A stretch of DNA of 64,000 bases from NCBI GenBank assembly GCA_002633005.1, contig NMRA01000441.1, forward strand, positions 141,995 to 205,994. Reading direction: 5' to 3'. The notes under the pieces were generated by a model. The model was not told where the DNA came from, ran no database searches, and saw nothing but the letters and a program-made list of their open reading frames with translations. Positions 27,001-36,400 of this stretch are shown here, piece by piece. Numbering within the stretch: position 1 is the stretch's first letter; every line of letters begins with the position of its first letter. The position numbers and the translations under genes were made by a program. Origin of the DNA: Phoronis australis (lineage: Eukaryota > Phoronida > Phoronidae).

Positions 27001-30000
27001 AACCCGCTAACAACCAACCGTCTTGCTCGCGTCCCAGGAAATTCCTCCGTCAAGCACGGGATTTTCACCTTTATAGTTGGTGTACGGCAGGACAATGATA
27101 GTTCCTATGTAAATAGTAACACAAAAGCTCATCACAAGTCAAACTTCTTAGCACTAGATAGAGCATAGAACAAGCATTATGTCGGACGTTTTGTGATTTA
27201 ACTCGAACGGTTCTTCACTGCGTGTATCATCGTACCGAAAGCTATTAGCACCGGTCGGTGACGATCTGAGCCCGCCCATCCATGGCGAAAGAGTAACAAT
27301 GTCCTGATAAGTCAATTTCGTTGTGTTAAAAAGCGGGACATTTTGATGATGTGGTAGGACACTGGGACAAGCTTCCAAAAAGTGGGACAGTCCCTCCTGA
27401 ATCATGACAGTCGCTCCGAAACCGGGACATTCCCATCAAAACGGGAACAGCTGGCAAAGATGCTAACCAAGCAAACCCATGCGTGCCACTTTCTCCTATC
27501 CCACAAGTCTACGCTCTCGGATGTGCACGCATCAATTTTATTCGTAAAACGTCTGTCACCTTTGGGTGCTGTGAGTGGTGAAGGTGAATCTAACCAACTT
27601 ATTGGATTAACATTTACTACCGCTAAAAACTTGCTTCAACTCTGTAGTAAGGCCCTGAACTGTTGTCCAGCTTTCCCACAGCACATTCGACTCGTGTGCG
27701 AAAACTGCCACCGAATTTGAAAGCGATGAATGGCAATTATAACTCGCCTCAATGAATTTGGTACTTTTGCATAGTTGCTAGTTTATTGCAACAACTTTCG
27801 AACTGTGAATATCCATTGTTTATCCCTAATAAAAGCCACCTCGAAATTTATGTTGAAAACAAACCCTTCACTTGCTTTGTAAGCTGTAAAGGGTACATTT
27901 TTGGTACACAGCAAAGTACAAAAATGAACAGCTGATCCAATAAAATCTTGTAGCTCATTCCAATGGAAAGCAGTTGCAATCGTTTTCATACTTCGTCCAT
28001 TTCTAGAAAATAAACAGCGAAATTTGGAATATGATGGTTCACCCCTTCACGACAATGACGATCAAAGGAGCCATTTGGTACCAAGGGGAATCGAATTCGT
28101 TTTCCCGAACTTCGTACATGTACGCGTGCACCTTTCCCCAAATGATATCTGACTGGAGGTCGAAGTTCAACCAGGGAAGTGGAGGCCAAACAAATCCTCG
28201 TTTTCCATTTGGATTTGTCCAGGTATTTTTTCTTTTGATTCCTTTACATTATTGTCTACTACGAAACGTGCTTTTCCTTGTTGAAAGAAACTTATCCCGA
28301 CATTTTGTTCTATAAAGTTAATTCATATCTTAGCGGACACGTTCATTAGGACACGTGATAACGTCAAAGAGCCAATTAGTGATTAAAACACTTCTGATAT
28401 TAACCAGTATGACCTGTCCAACTCCCTGTTTATTCCAGCTATCTGGGTACAAACCTCCTCCGCAAGGCAGCAGTGATAAAGGATTTCCTAACTTGAGATG
28501 GCATCAGACCGCCGACTACGGAATCGTACCAAATCCCGAGATGTCAAATGTGTTTATGTCGGTGGCCATGGATCTTCCAGATTACAAATCGCCTTATGGA
28601 ACGTAAGTTGAAACTAGATCTCTCTTTCCACTATCAGATCTCCGGAGTAGTACAACTCCAGGTGTTTTAGTTCTTTTCATTTTCTTTTATTTTGGACAGT
28701 GAAGGCAACAACTGTGTCGTTTTTCAGAAACTTCAAGTTTGCCGTCAACAAATCCGAAAGAACTATTTAGTTTCCATATACATGCCAGTTTTGAATTGCG
28801 TTTAACTCAATAACTGATGCTTACGTGACAAATGTCTGATGTTAGTTGCTCCGTTTGCAGTATTCATCCGCGACACAAGAGAGATATCAGTGATCGACTA
28901 GGTTTGGCAGCTTTGGGTACCGTCTACGGTCAGAACGTTGACTATCAACATTTATGGCCCAACGCCTTCATCGTCGGGGCTCAGGCGATCACCATTAATT
29001 TTGATCGCAGCAGACGACACTTGGAAGTTCGTGATAGAAATGGAATTGAGGTACGCATAGACACTGGGTCAAAACGAGATAAGAATCCACAGTAAACAAT
29101 GTCAATAGCAGGCCCATAGCCGGGGCGGGGTTCGATCGAGGGGTTCGTTCNCCCCCCCCCCCCCCGCCCGCGCGGAAAAGGTCTAGCCCCAGCCTATCCG
29201 TTGAAGATCGGATATAGATGGAAAACAATAACAAATTTGTTGCAGCTACTGGTACTACTAACTGCAGTGATAACCAAGTTCGTAATAATTTTAATTTACT
29301 TTTGATTCTAAGAGCTTCACGTAATCATTGGGCCGTACCCTGCCAACTTCGCACGACTGGTGTTTGTGTAGATGGCAGGGTTGTGCAGATGATTACAGGC
29401 GGCTTTGTGTTATTCATCGGCATTGAACGCGCGTGGTGGCTACACCACAGGGTAGCAAGGGAGTCTAGAAATAGATTCTATACCTAACTAAGCTATAGTA
29501 GGGAGAGAGCTACCAAACAGTAGTGCGGTGTGGAATCGACAAAGAGACAAAACAGCAGGTTTGTTATCTGCTATCTTGGTATACGTGCTGGCATGGTGCG
29601 GTAATGTGCAGGTACTTTCAAATTTCGAACCAGTGTCCACTTTGACTGTGGATTGGTGGATTGACATGCATGCTTGCACATGTGTTTGCATTTCCATTCT
29701 TTTAAATGCAGTGCACGCAGACTATAGGCAGTCCTCCGTCGTTGCTCAAAAACCAGACATTTAACTACCGTGTTTTCTTGCACTGAAAAACCTTGACGAG
29801 CACGTTCACGTTATTAGGGAAAAGTAGGTCGAGATCTAATAAAAATTTTGGTCAATGAAAAAACTCCTTTGTCAATTAGTGTCAGTGGTGTACAGCCTCG
29901 CAGACTTCATACAAGCAACAAACTTGATGGAAAAGATTTCCAACGCTACATGTCACTATTCCAAAGGTTCACTATTTCGAAGGTTCAGTACTCAGAAAGC

Positions 30001-33000
30001 TCGCTGCCTTCGAAAGTTTACTATTTCGAATGTCCACAATTCCGAAACCAAAACTACATTTCATTACTCTGATTGTGTACAAATGAGTAGGACATGACGT
30101 AAATAAAGTATTGTATTTGTGTCCATTTATTAACCATTAGGGTGTGCAAGAGTTGAATAGTTCTTAAAACATTGATTACTTTGTTTACAAATGAGCTCAG
30201 TTCCAGTCATTGCCAAGAGTGATTCCATGGGCTCATTCGAAAGCAGGAACAACATTTGAGGCACGAGTGAGAGCTGCGGCGACCAGTGGAGTTTTTGATT
30301 TTTGATTTTAAAAAGGCTGAATTGGACTCTCTGTCTTCGTGAAGACTGACAGGATCATGGTTTAAATCTACTAACTACATTTAGTTTCGACCCGGCCGTG
30401 CGCATGGTTTCGGTGGGCGAGGTTGAGACGCAGCGACCCTGAACTTTTCAGTCGTGTTGTGAAATGATGTGATCGTGACATGTTTGATAATTTAACAACA
30501 TTCCTACTTCAAGTTCTTTTAAAAATGCAAGTACTTACTCATTTTTTCCGTATTCGGTAAGACGTGTGGGCAATTTTGCATGCGTACCCAGTGTTTTAGT
30601 ACCCGGGCGTTGCTTTCAGTATGGATACACCACTCAGAGCATCTAATAACCGAAGTTTCGTTTATTTTTGCATGTAAAAGTTTAAAAATTACTCTTCAGT
30701 CTGAAATCTTACATATTTTCGGGGTAGTGAACCTTCGAAGTTGTGAACCTTCGGAGTAGTGAGCTGTTACCATTTCCAGCGATGTAAGCAACTTAAAGGA
30801 GCATGCCACCCAAAAAACAACCTAATTTGTATCAATTTAGATCGAGTAGTTCTACTCCATAACGGCAAGTGCGGTTGCGTTACCTGACACATGACGGCAG
30901 ACGGAGGTGTTGAAATTATCCAATTACGTCATCGGTTTCACACGCATTCTGTACAGCAGTTCACAACAGGGGTTACTGGTGTCAGCTTATCGCTTGGAAT
31001 GATCGTTTAGCACCAATAAATCATCAAACTTCGATGTAAAACCCTTAAAAATACACCGAGTTCGTACAAAAACGTGTTGTTTTATTCCGCTCTTACGGAT
31101 TTATTGGTATTTGGACACACCGTAGCCTACAAAGTTCGGCAGGCCAATAACAGGTCCGTAGCAGGAGTTTGGGGTGTGTTCGGAAATAATTTCGAAGTAT
31201 TTTCCGTGAGATACAGACAGGAGAACCTAGTTCTGTGTTGTTTAGACTTGTGATTTTCTGAGTTCTAAACACAAAACGCTTGTTATCCTGGCCAGTGGCT
31301 CGGAGCCCGATCAGGCCCGTCGCGGCCGGCCGGATTGATTCGTTATCCCGGCTAGTGGCTCGGAAACTGATCAGACATCACGAACAAACCAGCCAAAGTT
31401 CAGTGGAAACTATACTTCCAGTCAAGAAAATACTATACTAGTGAGCCAAAGTAATGTGCACGTGATTGTGTTGGTGAATTAGCCACGAAACTGCAAATCT
31501 ACTTGCTCGTCGGGGACCGCGAATTTAGATTCCGCTTTGGCCACAGCACCGTCAGGGCAGAAGTTGTACATTTACAATCATTGTTTGAGTAATGTAAATG
31601 TAAATAAAGATTCCCCTAACACCTGGTCGTGGGATGGAAATCGAGTTGTTTCACAACAGTTTCTGCCAGGAAACACTAATTTAGCATGAGCTCACACGAC
31701 CTCACGGTGCCCCGTCAATTAGTTTTATTGCACCTAAAGCCGGTAAGGCAGTGATAGTATTCATTGCTGGCTTCTCAAATCATTTCGTGCACTCACGAAC
31801 ACTCCAAAGGCATCTAATGAGCTAGATTTTGTTTAAGTTTTATAAAAGTATTGGTTAGGGTGAGAATAATTCATTTTGAAACAGAACGCACAGTAATAAA
31901 CGCCAACACGGCAGCTCGCAATCCCGACTTAGGACGAGCTAGAGCGGCTCGTCAATCCCGACTTCGCGCAGGTGGATCGTTAAGTTTTACAGGCTATCAA
32001 TTCGAACAGGGATACAGTGAAATACTAGAGAGGCGCCGTGAACAAGCTCAGAAAACGGAACGTATGGAGTTATTTGGTAAGCCGGCATTCGTGAGGCACT
32101 GTCAACGTCGCCGTCTGCAGGCCACAAACACGGAGATGTTTCACGGCCTCATACTTGCTATTTACATCGTACATTTCATTTTTCACTACCATGAGCCACT
32201 TCCTAAGCATTTTGGACTCTCGGGGAAGTAAAAAACGATATACTCGCTTTCCTCGCGGCTGCTTAGTTCGGACAAGCGGGAACGATACACCGCAACACAG
32301 CGGCATTCACTCTGCATATGAACCACTGACGTCGCTAGCGTCGTTTCTCACCTTCCTCACAGGTTAACGCGACACCTTTTGGCAAGGTAAGGTCGACCGT
32401 ATGCGAGGCGACGTGGAAATAGACCGATTAAGACGGCAAAAAAGTCTAATTAAATCGGGTGGCATTCGCCTTTAAAGTAACGCGCAAAAATACAATCAGA
32501 TACAAAACTTCGTCAAGTCATTCTCCTACTTAGTGTTTCTGTCCGAGTATGTAATGAGTTGTAATCATTCATTTAAGCACGCCTTGTTTAAAAGTTTTAC
32601 AGGAAGTAACGTGAAAACGTTCTCTTTCTTTATCGCATTACAGTCGAATTTGAGTCCCGTTCCTTGCGAGCAACCGTCACGGCATACTCATTTCTGGTGC
32701 GAATTCCATCTCATCTCACGAACATGGAGCTGAGAGTCATCGTTGTGTTTACAGATTTCACTTCCCAAGCTGCGTCAAGGGCCTTGCCTAAAAACTCTAT
32801 ATAGTGTCGACGTTTGTAAAATATCAAAGGTCCACCATTATAGAAATTCGGACCATCCCCCGCGCAATACTGGTTACGGCCCTGAACCGTACATCTCCCG
32901 CATTTGGTTCATTCTTGCGGCGTGTGCTGAGTTACTGGGAATATCTGGACATTTAGTTTAGGAGGGTATGGCCACCAGCCTTTGCATGTGGTTTGAAGCC

Positions 33001-33672
33001 ACTGTGGGAAATTGGAATTCAAAATGTCGGAGAATGTGAAGATGGTCATGGTCTCTTGGGACTAGCCCGGCCTAAACGGTTCTTCCCAGAATCCGCCACT
33101 GAGTGAGACTATTCGATAGGTAAACGCATTTGATTTGTTTGGCACCTATAGAATCAGTCTTTAGGGATTGGCCGGTTTACTTGTCGCATGAAGAGAAGTA
33201 CAATATTTATAATCAAGATACTGAAATTGAAGTCAGCCCGCCACAAGGTGGCGCAGTAACAAAACTACTCAGTATTGTGCGCATGATGTTGCGACGCAAA
33301 TTAGGAATGTTTTCTTGTTCATTTAGTATAATGTTCAGTATCTATTATTTATTTCAGATATGTTGCTCCTCTACTAACGACACCTTTTGTGGTGAAGGAA
33401 ATTCAGCCCGATGGGTTGCCACTCCAATCTTAAGAGTAAACAACTCATCCGTCGTTATAAACTACAAGAGACATTGCAAAGGCTGGGTGATGGGTATCCG
33501 TTACGCCTGGAAGGTGTCGCCGTGTGACTTCAAAAAGTGCGCCCTCTACGGAGCTGCAAACAAACTTCCAGTGCCACCATTTATTGTAAAGGAACGTTTC
33601 GGGCTTCAGAACCAAAAGTTTCAAGTTTTCCATCAAAGACAGCTCAAACAGCTGAGACTTCCCAGAAATTGA
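14946..33672 (+). CDS. SIAE: Sialate O-acetylesterase, whole gene (9 exons, 538 aa)
   Basis: The enzyme removes O-acetyl groups from sialic acids and is secreted or lysosomal. Nine exons were assembled from the sequence: 14946-15018, 20396-20560, 23130-23305, 24686-24824, 25359-25537, 28007-28222, 28439-28602, 28861-29050 and 33358-33672. Every junction is GT/AG, every phase matches, and the sum is 1617 bases (538 residues plus stop), close to the 523 of the human protein. Landmarks in order: signal peptide (1-24), FASYYQNHMVLQ block near 30, nucleophile block CSGQSNM with Ser127, SAVCW and SSWGGTPIE blocks, WYQGESN block, RWHQTADYG block, IHPR block with His373, and a cysteine-bearing C-terminal domain ending near VPPFIV. 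No stop or frameshift breaks the model, so the gene looks functional. Family and residue roles are from knowledge of SIAE; the exon model is read directly. An AATAAA at 34097-34102 is a possible polyadenylation signal. Confidence 0.95.
16150..16790 (+). mobile_element. 5'-truncated non-LTR retrotransposon 3' end
   Basis: The end of a reverse-transcriptase ORF is readable in two frames. First comes LPSYLCSKF-like sequence (about 16195-16250). After a frameshift comes YNTRSSSSSDFNLPKRR and KSFSYRGP, then WNSLPVDAKSTSSFLTFKR, with a stop at about 16441. YNTR...L..P..R...G..SF.Y.G...WNSLP is the C-terminal signature of CR1/L2/Daphne-like LINEs. About 340 bases of T-rich 3' UTR follow, ending near AATAAATAG at 16780. 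It lies in SIAE intron 1, in the same direction as the gene. The rest of the element is absent, as expected for 5' truncation. Confidence 0.75.
16981..19760 (+). mobile_element. Non-LTR retrotransposon remnant (I/Nimb-like), broken pol
   Basis: The pieces in order are: the C-terminal end of an APE-type endonuclease (17100-17290, STIDYIL present; the usual final SDH motif reads SLN, so the catalytic histidine is lost); a linker (17316-17720); reverse transcriptase (17990-18770) with CYKKGDKFNPNNY, AFVDFSKAFDSV and LLFADDLVLVSN; then a C-terminal region (18770-19690) with YKYIGVTFS, LTYGAEIWG, FRCSGHSLNIEKGRH and a CCHC-like end. The frame changes at about 17290, 17990, 18755 and 19300, and an in-frame TGA lies at 18455. 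The spacer between endonuclease and reverse transcriptase is shortened. The polymerase aspartates remain but the ORF is dead. The long C-terminal region resembles I/Nimb-clade elements; the clade is a best guess. The element lies in SIAE intron 1. Confidence 0.85.
19950..20109 (-). pseudogene. THAP zinc-finger domain fragment
   Basis: On the minus strand, MPMKNYCCAVGCNSDVRKF, then PWMRVLKFFAFPT, matches the first half of a THAP DNA-binding domain: start Met, Y-C-x-A-x-x-C, then F..FP. The later C-x2-H zinc ligands are not found in the open frame, which ends at about 19903. It is therefore either one exon of a THAP gene or a broken copy. THAP domains occur in host factors and in P-element-type transposases, so a transposon origin is possible. 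It lies inside SIAE intron 1 on the opposite strand, just after the non-LTR remnant. Confidence 0.5.
20396..20560 (+). CDS. SIAE: SIAE exon 2: N-terminal beta domain
   Basis: The acceptor CACTACAG precedes the exon and the donor GAAG|GTAGGC follows; both sides are phase 1. It encodes GRKLAFASYYQNHMVLQQAP and then a WGTGTLGNIVTVTL stretch. The FASY..N.MVLQ.P..A..WG pattern is the family's conserved start of the mature protein. Intron 1 before it is 5.4 kb and is filled with retrotransposon debris. Confidence 0.93.
20561..23129. other. SIAE intron 2
   Basis: Non-coding. It holds the dispersed repeat at 21425-21560 and a G run at 22460-22475. No element boundaries are otherwise clear. Confidence 0.6.
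21425..21560 (+). repeat. Dispersed repeat, copy 2
   Basis: It matches 4265-4400 in order of landmarks and lies in SIAE intron 2. Confidence 0.45.
23130..23305 (+). CDS. SIAE: SIAE exon 3: catalytic serine exon
   Basis: The acceptor TCTACCCAG gives phase 1 entry (codon GAT across the junction), and the exon ends in phase 0 at ACAAG|GTAATT. It encodes GVWKILLDAMPAGGPYTI and, near the end, FGDVWICSGQSNM. The first serine of SGQSN is residue 127 of the model, the same number as the nucleophile of human SIAE. The open frame upstream of 23130 is intronic. Confidence 0.95.
23504..23533. repeat. TTTCGAGACC...CATAGTCAGGC motif
   Basis: ATTTCGAGACCACATGTCTC then ATAGTCAGGC resembles the Penelope-like end motif seen at 62602-62958 (TTTCG followed by a TC.TCAG box). 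It is isolated, inside SIAE intron 3, with no element boundaries recognised. Confidence 0.3.
24686..24824 (+). CDS. SIAE: SIAE exon 4
   Basis: The acceptor TATCCCAG and donor AGTG|GTAAGA flank the exon; entry is phase 0, exit phase 1. It encodes VMNASDEMGTADYHPQVRMM, then VQRVAG and IPVPW-like residues (KISVPWSV). This corresponds to the moderately conserved stretch after the catalytic serine (N...E......Y...R......W). No family-specific catalytic residue lies here. Confidence 0.9.
25359..25537 (+). CDS. SIAE: SIAE exon 5: SAVCW / SSWGGTPIE blocks
   Basis: The acceptor is TTGAAAG (weak pyrimidine tract), entry phase 1; the donor is AAAC|GTAAGA, exit phase 0. It encodes ISAVCWMYGRYL and YPIGLVHSSWGGTPIEKWSS, two strongly conserved family blocks, and stops at CKVPQN. 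The following loop before exon 6 is shorter than in the human protein. Confidence 0.95.
25720..27000 (+). mobile_element. Decayed, internally deleted Ty3/gypsy LTR retrotransposon
   Basis: Gag-pol order can be read through many stops and shifts. There is a possible zinc-knuckle remnant (GHFHR, about 25745). An aspartic protease follows with TDTGCTTIVV at 25908-25940 (active-site DTG) and GKVLAMFMDRMP near 26025. Next is the tail of reverse transcriptase (KPLTLSSTKKEVR, about 26275-26315), then integrase (26500-26985). The integrase shows SWPR and CRSCD of the zinc domain, IAIDLVGP with the first catalytic Asp (26738-26740), and GIQSD with the second (26876-26878). Most of reverse transcriptase and RNase H are missing. 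I saw no LTRs. It lies in SIAE intron 5, same strand as the gene. Confidence 0.8.
28007..28222 (+). CDS. SIAE: SIAE exon 6: WYQGESN block
   Basis: The strong acceptor CTTCGTCCATTTCTAG sets the start at 28007 rather than at a second AG ten bases on; only 28007 keeps phase 0 with exon 5. The exon reads KINSEIWNMMVHPF, then TIKGAIWYQGESN, and ends PFGFVQ|GTATTT in phase 0. The GESN block is one of the esterase signature blocks and likely contributes to the oxyanion hole. Confidence 0.95.
28439..28602 (+). CDS. SIAE: SIAE exon 7
   Basis: The acceptor TTTATTCCAG and donor AAC|GTAAGT flank the exon; entry phase 0, exit phase 2. It encodes LSGYKPPPQGSSDKGFPNLR, then WHQTADYG and VAMDLPDYKSPYGT. The last Thr codon is completed by the next exon. 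Confidence 0.94.
28861..29050 (+). CDS. SIAE: SIAE exon 8: IHPR block
   Basis: The acceptor CCGTTTGCAG and donor GAG|GTACGC flank the exon; entry phase 2, exit phase 0. It encodes IHPRHKRDISDRLGLAALG, then a less conserved beta-rich stretch. The histidine of IHP (residue 373 of the model) is the likely catalytic base, by family knowledge of this hydrolase fold. Confidence 0.94.
29151..29165. other. Assembly-uncertain C run with one N
   Basis: A single N precedes a run of about 14 C in a GC-rich patch, 100 bases after SIAE exon 8. This suggests a low-confidence base call or an unresolved homopolymer length. A similar G run lies at 22460-22468. Confidence 0.9.
29958..30785. repeat. Possible element bounded by inverted TTCGAAGGTTCACTA repeats
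   Basis: The left side has CACTATTTCGAAGGTTCAGT and near copies (29958-30050). The right side has GTGAACCTTCGAAGTTGTGA in reverse orientation (30725-30760), followed by CCATTTCCAGCGATGTA, which pairs with a left TTTCCAACGCTACATG. The right side abuts TTAA element copy B. Confidence 0.4.
30793..32475 (+). mobile_element. TTAA-flanked inverted-repeat element, full-length copy B
   Basis: The ends are TTAA|AGGAGCATGCCACCC on the left and GGGTGGCATTCGCCT|TTAA on the right: inverted repeats of about 15 bases with a TTAA target duplication, as in piggyBac-type elements. Length is about 1.68 kb. An open frame (31851-32231) includes ILERRREQAQKTERM, which is also conserved in copy A. No DDD transposase is recognisable, so it is probably non-autonomous. 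It lies in SIAE intron 8. About 290 bases (32110-32395) have no counterpart in copy A. Confidence 0.7.
33090..33101. repeat. Solitary AATCCGCCACTG end
   Basis: The 12 bases equal the terminal repeat of the 41921-42076 family. No partner end was found nearby. It lies about 250 bases before SIAE exon 9. Confidence 0.35.
33358..33672 (+). CDS. SIAE: SIAE exon 9: C-terminal domain and stop
   Basis: The acceptor TATTTATTTCAG gives phase 0 entry. The exon reads ICCSSTNDTFCG, then IRYAWKVSPCDFKKCALYG and LPVPPFIV, all with counterparts in the human C-terminal domain. It runs about 25 residues past the usual PPFI end, with a Gln/Arg-rich tail, to TGA at 33670-33672. Intron 8 before it is 4.3 kb and carries the full-length TTAA element. 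Confidence 0.93.
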   Translation: MCCSSTNDTFCGEGNSARWVATPILRVNNSSVVINYKRHCKGWVMGIRYAWKVSPCDFKKCALYGAANKLPVPPFIVKERFGLQNQKFQVFHQRQLKQLRLPRN

Positions 33673-34096
33673 AAATTTCGCACTAAATTTGGAAAACAGA
33701 TGGAATGAACCCAAGTTACTTTTTGTTTCCGAAATTCAAGTTACGCTTGATAAAAGAATAGCCGTTATTTCTAGACGTAGCGTTGAAATTGAACGAAGTT
33801 TTACATTGCACTCTCGAACGCTCGTATCAAATGCGTGGGCACAAGTTTCCTTAAAAATGTGATTATGATAATGACAACAATCTTTATAATACAACTGCAC
33901 TTAACTTTGCCACTATTTTATTATCTTCGCATCATCACATTTCCAAGTGTTCAATGATTTCCCGGAAGACAACAACAACAATCACATCAGTACCCGGGCC
34001 GCGTTCCGTAGACCCAAAGGCTTGAACTTGTGCAGCCGGCGTTTTAGGCCAAATGCAGTCGTGAAAGGTGAACAGCAAGATGATGATGAACACTTT

Positions 34097-34102
34097 AATA
34101 AA
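34097..34102 (+). terminator. Possible SIAE polyadenylation signal
   Basis: AATAAA occurs 425 bases after the SIAE stop codon and is the first canonical hexamer I noticed downstream. Confidence 0.3.
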
Positions 34103-36015
34103 CATGTTTTCATAATTACATACAAACAAACTTCACGGTTACAGGGCCTGGATATTTTCTCTTTTAAAAGGGTTCCCTCTACGACACCACAAGTATGTCT
34201 ATCACGCAAGCCTATTTATTTGTGGGACGATACATCATCTGGAAAATGTTCATCTTTTTGTCATTGACGTTTTTCCAAGCAGTACGGTTGTGCTAACAGA
34301 ATCCTAGGAGACAACGTGTGTTAGAAGTGTGTGCACTCGGCCGCCTGTCAACGACTTTGAGAGAAAAGTGAGGTGGTGCGCGAAAATCAATGCATGGCTT
34401 TTTTGCTCCGACATTTTCTCTTTTCCCTCTCAGTCATTGACTGTATATACACCTAAATACATGTATGTTTATTTAGAGTTCATCATCACCTTCTTGATAG
34501 CTTAAACTTGTGGCGGAACTTTTTTCACTTACAAAACGAATGAATCCATAGTACCACCATTCAGCATCCCAGCAGCCTCACCGACCAATTTTTTCAGTGG
34601 GCATCATTTTGTTAAGGTGGGCTGCTAAGCTCCCTAGCATACTTGCAAAACACAACCCTTTACTGGTGTGAATTTACTGGGTCTTTCTCGCACGAGGCGC
34701 GGTTTATCGCATGTTTCCAGACACGCTTGACACTGTTTAACGCCGCTGTGCACCAGCTGCCATCGCCATCTAGTGTCTGATAACGGAACCAGTCACATCC
34801 CATTCAACTGAGCTGGCACTCAATAGTTTTTTGATCCACGGTTGAATTTCGCTCCACAAATTTCATGAAATATAGGTGTTGGCGCCAGCTTGGTTAGCTC
34901 GGAATGTTTATTTTGTAACTCCTGCGAACGCTACGAATGGCATTTGCTTAATTTTTAGTCTGTTCAGATTGAACGAATACCAGTTGTTCATCGATTGACG
35001 CACGTTTTGCTCAGTTGGGGCTTTTTTAAACCTTGCAAGCCATGCGCGCACCCAGCCTAAATTATAGGGGGGCTCACATTTCTCGGTACGCGGACCTTCT
35101 ACTGAGGAAAATCAACGAGGACCAAAAAAAAACGGGGCCACTAGGTTCAGGCCTACGAATTGTGCCTCCGTGCCGAATTTCTGTGGGCTTTGTGGACTTA
35201 GGTCTCGTTTGCTCGGACTTGTTGTTTCATTGAGGCAGACCTTTTTGCCCAATTCGCCAAATTGGTGTGCTCTTTCGAGCCCCTGGAGTCCCCCTGGGAG
35301 CGCCCATGCAAGCGGGATGTTGAAATTTATAAGGAAATTCGGATAGTACGCTCTCAGACACTCTGGATTAGTATTATAAATTGCCGGTCGACATCCACTT
35401 GCACTTGATTTCTGTAATTAGGAGTGTTGGACAGTCCGAATGCATTGTCTCCCAGTTCACAGTAATCGTATGCAAATGGTGGCTTTGAGGTGAAAACTAC
35501 TGATTTGTTATATTTTTGTCATCGAACATCGTCGAAAAGCAGGTACTCTGGGATAAATTATGTTCTAAAAAACTTTTTAAAGGGCATTACGTAATGTATT
35601 ACAAAACCTAACAAATAATCTTTGAATTAGTGTCTTTGACATGTTTTTTTTCTATTTAGTGTAGTAATTTATGTAAGCGTCATTGACTTAATATAGGTCG
35701 TCTTTTCTACACCACCGCCAACTGCTATGTTTGTAATTCCATACAAGACTTGGATCGCATTTTTCAGATCGCCATACTATGAGTTTCTATTATTGAATGT
35801 CTTACTCTTTATACATATTAATACTGTTTATGAGTCGCAAATATTTTACCGTGTCTTTTCGTTTACTTCGCTATGTTCACTGTATCCTATTTATAAATAT
35901 TTCAGTATGACGTACGGGTAATTGTGTGGGGACAACTGGCTGTAGAGTCGTCCCCATGGTCTTCGCTAAACCAAACATGTATTTGTCAATGACTATAGCT
36001 CTGAAAATAATCAGA

Positions 36016-36400
36016 ACCTGGGTCTAATTGTCTCACTCGAAACCGAACAAAAATTTATTTTTAACATTTTCCGTTCTCGGCTTCTTTCATGAGTTTAGAA
36101 ATCTACTGCTCCGTGCTCGAGTGTATTATGGTTTGGATTATGTGAATGCCTCATTTGTATTATCTTATTTTGCACTTGATGACAAGTTCGAGTCTGAACT
36201 CGAAATTTCCTATTCTTACTAGTTCTTGTTGCACGAATTTAAGGGTTATCAAGTGCAGATTTGGACAACACACTTGTACTTGCGTAATCCATAATGTACT
36301 CAAGCGGCTGCAATGAGTTATAGATAATTGTCGAGAGTTCACGTTTAAGGGTAAACGATATATTTTCGAGTTCGATTCTGAGTAATATGATTAGATCATG
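36016..36400. mobile_element. GGTCTC-type MITE copy
   Basis: It starts ACCTGGGTCTAATTGTCTCA, shares internal TGAACTCGAAATTTC and GCACGAATTTAAGGGTTATC with 9542-9939, and ends in a degenerate GATTAGATCATG. Confidence 0.5.
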
